Assembly (NCBI RefSeq): GCF_028368935.1
Contig: NZ_JAQNDK010000004.1
Span: forward strand, 1,550,001-1,614,000
Direction: 5' to 3'
Source: Sorangium aterium
GTDB taxonomy: Bacteria > Myxococcota_A > Polyangia > Polyangiales > Polyangiaceae
Length of the DNA: 64,000 nucleotides
Below the pieces are notes generated by a model. It searched no databases and was not told the origin of the DNA. It was given only the letters and a program-made list of their open reading frames with translations. Position numbers and translations under genes: made by a program. Below, in pieces: positions 57,566-64,000 of the stretch (position 1 is the first letter of the stretch; the number at the start of each line of letters is the position of its first letter).

Positions 57566-59014
57566 ATGGCCACCGTAGACGGAGCATCAGACGGATCATC
57601 GACGGTCGCGGGGGAGTGGGCGATGCCGCACCTCACCGCCGAGGAGCACGCGGCTCGCGGGAAGGCGGAGCGCGCGGAGATCCCACGTGCCGCGCACGCG
57701 AACTGGGAGGCGCTGCCCTACCGGCCCGATCCGATCGCGCTTCTGGAGGAACAAGCGAAGACCCGCGTGCCAGAGCTCGTGCCGATCCGCTACGGCCGGA
57801 TGCTGGTCTCCCCGTTCACGTTCTACCGGGGCGCAGCGTGCGTGATGGCCTCCGATCTGGCCGCGACGACGCGCTCGGGCCTGAGGGTGCAGCTCTGCGG
57901 CGACGCGCACCTCTCGAACTTCGGGGTGTTCGGATCTCCCGAGCGCCGCATGGTATTCGACATCAACGACTTCGACGAGACGCTCCCGGGACCGTGGGAC
58001 TGGGACGTGAAGCGGCTGGCCGCCAGCTTGGAGCTGGCCGGGCGCGACAACGGCTTCTCGAAGGCGGCGCGGTCCGACATCGTCCTGACGACCGTGCGCG
58101 CGTACCGAGAGGCAATGCGGAGCTTCGCGGCGCTCCGCAACCTCGACGTCTGGTACGCGAGCCTCGACATCCAGCAGATCCTCGACCGGTTCCGCTCGCA
58201 GGTGGGTCGCGATCGTCTGAACGTCACCGAGCGCAACCTCGCGAAGGCCCGGGCGAAGGACAGCCTTCAGGCCTACGAGAAGCTGACCCGCGAGGTGGGC
58301 GGCCGGCGGCGAATCATCAGCGATCCTCCCCTGATCGTCCCGATGGAGGATTTCGTGCACGGCGTGGACCGCGAGCAGCTCGAGCAGCAGGTGCGCGAGA
58401 TCCTGCGCGGCTATCGCAGCACCCTTCAGGCCGATCGGCGGCACGTGCTGGAGGGGTACAACTTCGCGGACATGGCCCACAAGGTCGTCGGGGTCGGGAG
58501 CGTCGGTTTGCGCGCCTGGATCATCCTGCTGTTCGGCCGTGACGACCAGGACCCGCTCTTTCTGCAGGCGAAAGAGGCGCAAGCGTCGGTCCTCGAGCGG
58601 TTCCTCGGCAAGAGCGCGTACCCCAACAGCGGCCAGCGCGTGGTGGCGGGCCAGCGGCTGATGCAGGCCGCGAGCGACATCTTCCTCGGCTGGCAGCGCG
58701 TGAAGGGCGCCGACGAAATCGAGCGCGACTTCTACGTGCGCCAGCTCCGCGACTGGAAGTTCTCGGTGGACATCGCCGCGCTCGATCGGGTCCTGTTGAC
58801 GACGTACGGCGGCCTCTGCGGCTGGACCCTGGCGCGCGCGCACGCGCGCTCCGGCGATCGGATCGCGATCGCGGCTTACCTCGGGAAGGCGGACACCTTC
58901 GACAAGGCGATCGCCGCGTTCGCGATCGCCTACGCCGATCAGAGCGAGCGCGACCACCAGGCGCTGGCGGCCGCGGTGAAGAGCGGGCGCATCCAGGCCG
59001 AGAGCGGGCTCTGA
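57566..59014 (+). CDS. DUF2252 family protein
   Basis: 482 aa, usual length for the family. The conserved parts are FYRGAACVMASDLA, CGDAHLSNFGVFGSP and FDINDFDETLPGPWDWDV, which form a kinase-like or aminoglycoside-phosphotransferase-like core in my reading; the activity is unknown. No signal or membrane segment. It follows a DUF4239 gene, and both have independent ribosome sites. Confidence 0.85.
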   Translation: MATVDGASDGSSTVAGEWAMPHLTAEEHAARGKAERAEIPRAAHANWEALPYRPDPIALLEEQAKTRVPELVPIRYGRMLVSPFTFYRGAACVMASDLAATTRSGLRVQLCGDAHLSNFGVFGSPERRMVFDINDFDETLPGPWDWDVKRLAASLELAGRDNGFSKAARSDIVLTTVRAYREAMRSFAALRNLDVWYASLDIQQILDRFRSQVGRDRLNVTERNLAKARAKDSLQAYEKLTREVGGRRRIISDPPLIVPMEDFVHGVDREQLEQQVREILRGYRSTLQADRRHVLEGYNFADMAHKVVGVGSVGLRAWIILLFGRDDQDPLFLQAKEAQASVLERFLGKSAYPNSGQRVVAGQRLMQAASDIFLGWQRVKGADEIERDFYVRQLRDWKFSVDIAALDRVLLTTYGGLCGWTLARAHARSGDRIAIAAYLGKADTFDKAIAAFAIAYADQSERDHQALAAAVKSGRIQAESGL

Positions 59015-59193
59015 GCGGCGGGCATGGCTCGAGCAGGGCAGACGAGCGGACTCGAGACGACGCGCTGGCGATGAGGGATTGGAAGGGCGGGAGGCTTTCA
59101 GGAGCTCGGTTCGGCCGGATGTTCAGACCAGCCCGACGCTCGCGTGAGCTCCTTGCCTCGCCTTCGGGATCCCAGGGCCCGCGATGCAGCCTC

Positions 59194-59922
59194 TCAAGGC
59201 CGCACGAAGGCGGGCGCCACGAGCACCCCGAGGACGGTGAACACCGCGATGGGGGCGACGTGACTGGCCAGGACGTGCAGCAGCGCCGAGGCGGGGCAGT
59301 GGATGACCAGGGCGAGGCCCGCCCACGCGCCGCTCGCGGCCCCCAGCGCGGCTCCGCGGAGCCGCGCCGACACGGGGACGGCATGGCGCAGCGCCCAGGA
59401 GAGCGCTCCGAGCGCGAAGGCGCCGACGATCGCGGCGACGGCCATGCACGGCAGCCCGAAGGGATGCAGCCGCGCGGACGCAAGAACGGCCTCGGGATCG
59501 GCGGATTGCAGCGGAAAGAGGAGGGCGAACACGAGAAATGTGGGCGCTGTCGCGAGGCTGGTCGCGCCGAGCAGTCGCGCGGCGGATCCAAATCCGGCCG
59601 GGCCAGGACGGACGGCGACCGCCGTGGTGCCAGCGGTGAGGAGCGCGATCAGGGCGAGCTCGAGCGCCAGCTGCTCGGGTGGGAGAGAGGGGAGATCCGC
59701 GCGCAGCACGGATCGGCCGAACAGCGCGTGGCGCCCGAGCAGCGTGATGGCAAGGGCGCCCGGAAGCGCGCAGGCGACCAGCGCCAGGCGATGTCGGAGC
59801 GGCCATTGTGGCGTCGGCGTCTCCGCGATCGCCGTGGCCAGGCGGGCGTGGAGCTCATCCGGCGGACCCGGCGCCGATTCGAAGCGACGGGGGATCTCGT
59901 GTGCAAAATCCTTCTCGATCAT
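59194..59922 (-). CDS. NrsF-like anti-sigma factor (membrane protein)
   Basis: 242 aa from ATG 59922; its start overlaps the stop of the sigma fragment (ATGA). A short N-terminal cytoplasmic segment (DELHARLATAIAETP) and six membrane segments (LALVACALPGALAITLLG first) match the NrsF/DUF1109-type anti-sigma family, which holds an ECF sigma at the membrane. Here the sigma partner is reduced to region 4, so the anti-sigma may now be an orphan or control another sigma. Confidence 0.72.
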   Translation of the reverse strand: MIEKDFAHEIPRRFESAPGPPDELHARLATAIAETPTPQWPLRHRLALVACALPGALAITLLGRHALFGRSVLRADLPSLPPEQLALELALIALLTAGTTAVAVRPGPAGFGSAARLLGATSLATAPTFLVFALLFPLQSADPEAVLASARLHPFGLPCMAVAAIVGAFALGALSWALRHAVPVSARLRGAALGAASGAWAGLALVIHCPASALLHVLASHVAPIAVFTVLGVLVAPAFVRP

Positions 59923-60179
59923 GGCTTGCCTTCGTCCCACCCTGCGTGGCGTAGCGCAGTTCTGATCTGCTCGTAGGCGCGATGGGCGCGCTGCTTGACG
60001 ACGTCGCCGGTCGTACCGAGTACGCTCGCCGCCTCGGCGACGCTGAGCCCCTCTTCCCGCAGGAGGACGTACGCGCTTCGGTTCTTCTCGGACATTCTCT
60101 GCGACGTCGACGCTACAACGTCGTGCTGCGGCGACCCAGCGCAGGTCGGGAGACCGCGAAGAGAAGGCCGCGCCCGCAA
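59919..60179 (-). pseudogene. ECF sigma factor reduced to region 4
   Basis: 86 aa open frame. Only the last 58 residues (from 60095) are sigma-like: SEKNRSAYVLLREEGLSVAE, then AASVLGTTGDVVKQRAHRAY, the -35-binding helix-turn-helix of region 4. Region 2 (the -10 and core-binding part) is absent here and in the other frames up to about 60360. The gene still ends with ATGA into the anti-sigma gene. It is either a dead sigma factor or a region-4-only decoy; I favour decay. Confidence 0.75.
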
Positions 60180-60367
60180 GCGCGGGGCCGAGCGTCTCAG
60201 CGACGGTTCCTAAGGTGTAGTCGGACGTGCGTGCGAATTATCCCGGCAAACGACCGCCCTGTCCTTCGCCTGCTCCCAGCCGCCCCAGGGGAAACCGGAC
60301 GCCGACGGCGTGGTCGTGCTGCGGTGAGTCGGTCGTGTGAGTCATGGGTCTGCGTCGTGGCAGTCGG

Positions 60368-61429
60368 CTACCTTTGCCACTCGATCTCGGTGACCGGAAT
60401 GCCGTGATCGCTCCGCCGGGAAGGTCCGCGTCCCGGGTTGACCGCACGGCGTTCATCCTGGAGGTGGTCGTTGAAGATGCGGGTATTGCGCACGGTGGCG
60501 ATGCGATCGGGATTGCGATGGAAGAACTCCTGGCTGACGAATATGTGATCGAGGAGCTCGTAACGGCCGTTGAAGATGTGAGTGTAGCTGACGTCGCGAT
60601 AGCTCTCCTGCTCCTCGAGATCGTGAACGCTGTAGAGAAGACGGTCCCACTCGACCTTCTTCTCCTCGAGGCGCGCGAAGCGGAAGGGCTCCTCGCCGGC
60701 GATGATCTGCGTTGTGACGGCCGAGAGGTCGTCGTTGAGGTCGCCGAACAAGATCACCGGCTTCTGGTTGTTCTGGGTGGCGTCCACGATCAGCTTTCGG
60801 AGCGCGATGGATTCCGCGGCACGAACGATGAGGGAGCGAGCGCTGCCCGCGGCGGTCACGATCGGGTTCTTCTCGTCGGCTATCTCGCGCTCGAGGAGCA
60901 GCGGGCGCTTCGATTTCAGGTGGGCGACGAAGACCGTGGCCGTGACGTCGTCCCGTAGCTGGACGTCGGCCTGGATCACAGGGCGCTGAAAGCGGGTGAC
61001 GGGAAGCCGTTTGAGGTCGGTGGCCGCCTCTCCGCCCTGAATCTCGATTCCCTTGACCTCGTCGGGGAACTCGACGACTGTTCGCGCGGCGATGATCGGA
61101 TATTTGGAGATCAGCCCCACGAAGGGGCCCGCTGCTTCCTTTCGATCGTTTGCGTCGCTCGTGATGTTCTTTCCGTCTTTGATGTCGGGAGCATAGGCGT
61201 GGTCAAACCCGGCGAGCGTCGTGACCTTGTTGAGCGCCGTGGCGCTGAAGAGCTCTTGAAGCCCCGCCAGGCTGACATTGCCCTCCTTGAGGACGCGGGC
61301 GATCCATTCGACCTTGTCGTCGTATACTTCGGTCGAATACGGTTTGTCGTTCGGGCGTCCAGCGAAGAACACGCCGGGGTGCAGGAGATTCAGGGTGTTG
61401 AACGTCGCGATGGCGAAACTCTTGGCCAT
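60368..61429 (-). CDS. Endonuclease/exonuclease/phosphatase (EEP) family enzyme
   Basis: 353 aa from ATG 61429 with GAGGGAGGG before it; longer readings are not supported. EEP motifs: FNTLNL, GLQEL (metal-binding Glu), HLKSKRP, FGDLNDD and the C-terminal SDHGIP (catalytic Asp-His). No signal peptide. Substrate unclear; members are nucleases, phosphodiesterases or lipid phosphatases. It is divergent from the FHA-sigma54 gene. Confidence 0.85.
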   Translation of the reverse strand: MAKSFAIATFNTLNLLHPGVFFAGRPNDKPYSTEVYDDKVEWIARVLKEGNVSLAGLQELFSATALNKVTTLAGFDHAYAPDIKDGKNITSDANDRKEAAGPFVGLISKYPIIAARTVVEFPDEVKGIEIQGGEAATDLKRLPVTRFQRPVIQADVQLRDDVTATVFVAHLKSKRPLLLEREIADEKNPIVTAAGSARSLIVRAAESIALRKLIVDATQNNQKPVILFGDLNDDLSAVTTQIIAGEEPFRFARLEEKKVEWDRLLYSVHDLEEQESYRDVSYTHIFNGRYELLDHIFVSQEFFHRNPDRIATVRNTRIFNDHLQDERRAVNPGRGPSRRSDHGIPVTEIEWQR

Positions 61430-62006
61430 GGGGCCCTCCCTCGAAGGTGACGATTTCCTGGTGCAATGGTACAGCGCGACGACATCGACTGGAAGAGTAA
61501 TGCAATCGATCTCCGCCCTGCCCACGGCAAGGGTGGGGAGCGTGCGGGCTCCCGACGGGTGTACGCCGCTGCTGGGCGCCGGTGACATTTTCCTCTGCGA
61601 GCCCCTGGCGATCACGCCACGCCGCGGATCGACGAGGCGCGACGCACGCGCCTCCGCGGCCGGACGTGAGGCAGATGTAGCGATTGGCCTCGGCTGCGGC
61701 CTGGTCGTGCCGGCCAGGGAGCTGGTCGAATCGGCCAGCCGATCGCCTCGCGATACGCTCCGTTCGCCGCATCCAGGCCATGCCCGAACGAGCCCTCGCG
61801 ACGAAGGCGCGCAGCGCCCACGATGGCTCGATCGTGCCCCCGTCCGGGCGCTCCTGTGCGCTGCGCAAGGCGCTCGCGGCGTTCCTTGTCGATCGACGAC
61901 CCGATGCAGCGCACGCCCGTGGACGACGAGCAACCCGCGCGGCTGCCGCTCGGAATGCCGCCCCTGGCATATTGACCGCGTCTGCCCGACTGGGTACGAC
62001 TGGTTC
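61430..62006. other. Divergent intergenic region
   Basis: About 575 bp. Open frames here (one runs into the FHA gene) show no protein similarity by eye. It should hold the promoters of both flanking genes; none could be picked with confidence. Confidence 0.45.
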
Positions 62007-63401
62007 GTGCCGGGTGAACCTGATCAACGAACGCTATCCGCCACGGGCGGACAGCGGTATCTGGACAAATCAGGCAACGGCAGCTTTTTGTTTCTGGTCG
62101 CGGACAGCCATCGGCCGCTTGCGTCGTCGGCGCGCATCGCCCTCGACGACGTCGAGGAGGTCGTTATCGGCCGCGGCAATGCCCGGAGGCTGGAGGTCGC
62201 GGACAGCGGCTCACGCCGGCGCGTCGAGATCCAGCTCGACGACCCCTGGCTCTCGTCGAGGCATGCGCGGATCATGCGGGTCCTCGGCCGGTGGTGCTTC
62301 GAGGATTGCGGCTCCAAGAACGGCAGCATCCTCAATGGGGCCCCGCGGAAGCACGCCGAGCTCGGGGAGGGCGACGTGCTCGAGCTGGGCCGCACGTTCT
62401 TCCTCTACCGCGCGGCGATTCCCCGCGGCGCCGAGCAGGTCACTCTGCTGGAAGCGTCGAGCCTCGCCGCGCACGTCCCTGGGCTGCTCTCCCTCGTCCC
62501 GTCGCAGCTCGAGATGTTCGAGCGGCTCAGGGTGGTGGCGGCCTCCACCATCCCCGTGCTGATCCAGGGCGAAACGGGCACGGGCAAGGAGGTCATGGCG
62601 CGCGCCATCCATTCGCTCTCGGGCAGGCCGGGCGCGTTCGTGGCGATCAACTGCGGTGCGCTGCCGCGGGATCTGGTCGAAGGCGAGCTCTTTGGGCACA
62701 GGAAGGGCGCCTTCTCCGGGGCCACCGAGGATCGCCCCGGGCTCGTGCGCAGCGCCGATCGCGGGACGCTCTTCCTCGACGAGATCGGCGATCTGCCCCT
62801 GTCCGCCCAGGTGGCCTTGCTCCGCGTGCTCCAGGAGCGCGAGGTGCGCCCCGTGGGCGGCACGCGCTCGATCCCCGTGGACCTCCGCGTCGTGGCGGCC
62901 ACACACCGGCCGATCGAGCGTATGGCGACGTCGGGCGACTTCCGCTCCGACCTGCTCGCGCGGCTCTCCGGCCACGCCATCGAGCTCGCGCCGCTCCGGG
63001 CTCGCCGGGAGGACCTCGGCCTCATCCTCGGCGCGATCCTGCGGCGCGTCGACGGAGAGCGCGCCGAGCACATCCAGCTGCACCCTCGCGCGGCGCGCGC
63101 CCTCGTCACGTACGGCTGGCCGCTCAACGTGCGCGAGCTCGAGCAGTGCATCACGACCGCGGTGGTGCTGGCGCAGCGGGGTACCATCGAGCTCGATCAC
63201 CTGAACAGCGCGCTGAGGCGCAACGCCGCCGACGCGACGGAGCAAGGAGACGATCCTACCCGGCCCGAGGAGCTCAAGGCGCTCCTGCGCGCGCACAGCG
63301 GCAACATCGCCGGCGTGGCGCGCGCCATGGGCAAAGCCAGGATGCAGATCCATCGCTGGTTGAAGCGCTACGAGATCGACCCGGATGATTTCCGCCACTG
63401 A
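62007..63401 (+). CDS. FHA-domain sigma54-dependent transcription activator
   Basis: 464 aa from GTG 62007, chosen because family relatives begin near EPDQRTLSATGG; the frame runs further up without similarity. FHA domain about 45-125 (IGRGNARRLEV, SSRHARIM, SKNGSILNG), which reads phospho-threonine. Sigma54 AAA+ domain about 165-395 with Walker A GETGTGKE (near 188), GAFSGA near 235 (usual GAFTGA with T to S) and DEIGDLPL. A C-terminal Fis-type helix-turn-helix ends at 464. A Ser/Thr kinase gene follows 33 bp later, the usual myxobacterial arrangement in which the kinase may phosphorylate the activator or its partner. Confidence 0.9.
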   Translation: MPGEPDQRTLSATGGQRYLDKSGNGSFLFLVADSHRPLASSARIALDDVEEVVIGRGNARRLEVADSGSRRRVEIQLDDPWLSSRHARIMRVLGRWCFEDCGSKNGSILNGAPRKHAELGEGDVLELGRTFFLYRAAIPRGAEQVTLLEASSLAAHVPGLLSLVPSQLEMFERLRVVAASTIPVLIQGETGTGKEVMARAIHSLSGRPGAFVAINCGALPRDLVEGELFGHRKGAFSGATEDRPGLVRSADRGTLFLDEIGDLPLSAQVALLRVLQEREVRPVGGTRSIPVDLRVVAATHRPIERMATSGDFRSDLLARLSGHAIELAPLRARREDLGLILGAILRRVDGERAEHIQLHPRAARALVTYGWPLNVRELEQCITTAVVLAQRGTIELDHLNSALRRNAADATEQGDDPTRPEELKALLRAHSGNIAGVARAMGKARMQIHRWLKRYEIDPDDFRH

Positions 63402-63434
63402 GGTGCTGCGTCGCGGCCGTGGGATGAGGCGGGC

Positions 63435-64000
63435 ATGACGCCGGACACGGTCGTCGCGTCTCGCTACCGCGTCCTGCGTCGCCTGGCCGCGGGCGCGATG
63501 GGCGCTGTCTACGAGGTGATCGACCTCCAGACGGAGCGCCGACGGGCGCTCAAGGTGATGCACGCTCATACGGTCGAGCGCGCCGACCTGAGGGAGCGAT
63601 TCGCGCTGGAGGCCCGCGTGTCCGGCCAGGTCGACAGCCCCGCGCTCGTCGACGTCGTCGACGCGGGCGTCGATGACGCCACGGGGACTCCGTTCCTCGT
63701 GATGGAGCTGCTCCGGGGGGAGACCTTGAGCGAGCGGCTCGCGCGCGTGGGCGGCCACGCGCCGGCCGAGGTGCTCGCCTATCTCGGTCAAGCCGCGCCG
63801 GCCATCGACAAGATGCACCAGCTCGGCATCGTCCACCGCGACCTGAAGCCGAGCAACCTGTTCCTGGAGCAGCGAGAGCACGACGCCCCGCGCATCAAGA
63901 TCCTCGATTTCGGCGTGGCGAAGGTGCTGCACGAGGGCGCGACCCGCGGCTCGACCGGCGCGGCCGGGACGCCGATCTACATGGCGCCGGAGCAGTTCCA
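63435..64000 (+). CDS. Hanks-type serine/threonine protein kinase, 3' partial
   Basis: Runs off the window after about 188 residues. Start ATG 63435 with GAGGCGGG before it. An active kinase: glycine loop AAGAMGAVYE, lysine in RALKVM, catalytic loop HRDLKPSN, DFG (ILDFGVAK) and the activation-segment end MAPEQ. It lies 33 bp after the FHA-sigma54 gene, so both may form one phospho-signalling unit. The C-terminal part, where a sensor or membrane domain would be, is not in view. Confidence 0.9.
   Translation, partial: MTPDTVVASRYRVLRRLAAGAMGAVYEVIDLQTERRRALKVMHAHTVERADLRERFALEARVSGQVDSPALVDVVDAGVDDATGTPFLVMELLRGETLSERLARVGGHAPAEVLAYLGQAAPAIDKMHQLGIVHRDLKPSNLFLEQREHDAPRIKILDFGVAKVLHEGATRGSTGAAGTPIYMAPEQF

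Noticed and set aside
60180-60367. Possible sigma region 2 upstream of the region-4 fragment
   Set aside because: No frame in this stretch shows the region 2 helices, so the sigma factor is truncated rather than frameshifted.

Overview
This window is very GC-rich, gene-dense DNA. The content points to a myxobacterium, probably of the Sorangium/Polyangium group: a modular type I polyketide synthase, giant kinase/ATPase/sensor fusions, an FHA-sigma54 activator next to a Hanks-type Ser/Thr kinase, many lipoproteins, and a retron resembling the large myxobacterial msDNA type. This assignment is inferred from gene families and composition; no rRNA or other taxonomic marker is present, and I saw no tRNA, CRISPR array, transposase or prophage.

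Layout. (1) 1-3.6 kb: last module of a polyketide synthase (AT-MT-ACP-TE). (2) 3.7-9.0 kb: a giant AAA/GAF/PAS/STAS signalling protein whose kinase part is truncated and dead, followed by a stray STAS-domain remnant. (3) 9.0-12.4 kb: an outer-membrane-type lipoprotein, an alpha/beta-hydrolase fragment, and a complete retron on the minus strand (reverse transcriptase plus an msr-msd RNA locus with a perfect 30-bp stem). (4) 12.4-25.5 kb: a minus-strand cluster with a DUF2288 protein, a WGR protein, a HEAT-repeat protein, a giant WD40-HEAT protein and a SWIM zinc-finger protein ending in a WGR-like domain. The last three overlap by ATGA, and the retron starts about 40 bp beyond the last one. (5) 25.6-37.4 kb: secreted hydrolase, a nuclease with its NuiA-type inhibitor, class II FBP aldolase, small membrane proteins, an HTTM membrane pair, a large membrane protein with an alpha/alpha-toroid-like end, and a trypsin-like lipoprotein. 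(6) 37.7-43.5 kb: complete mrpABCDEFG antiporter operon whose MrpG carries an added RCK_C/TrkA_C domain. (7) 43.7-51.3 kb: a lyase-like lipoprotein, a 129-bp palindrome that holds the stop codons of two convergent genes, and a substrate-binding lipoprotein/hybrid histidine kinase/REC-GAF-STAS trio. (8) 51.7-64 kb: a beta-propeller di-haem peroxidase-like protein, secreted lipoproteins, DUF4239 and DUF2252 genes, a NrsF-like anti-sigma gene coupled to a truncated ECF sigma gene, an EEP-family phosphatase/nuclease, an FHA-sigma54 activator, and the start of a Ser/Thr kinase.

The most interesting stretch is 10.5-25.1 kb. A retron and a WGR/HEAT/WD40/SWIM operon lie head-to-tail on one strand. 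The operon resembles in parts the little-understood yeh/MolR-type WGR and SWIM gene sets, but has no MoxR ATPase or VWA protein here. It is the best candidate for an undescribed system. A second theme is decay and reshuffling of signalling genes: a dead kinase, a STAS remnant and a sigma factor reduced to region 4.
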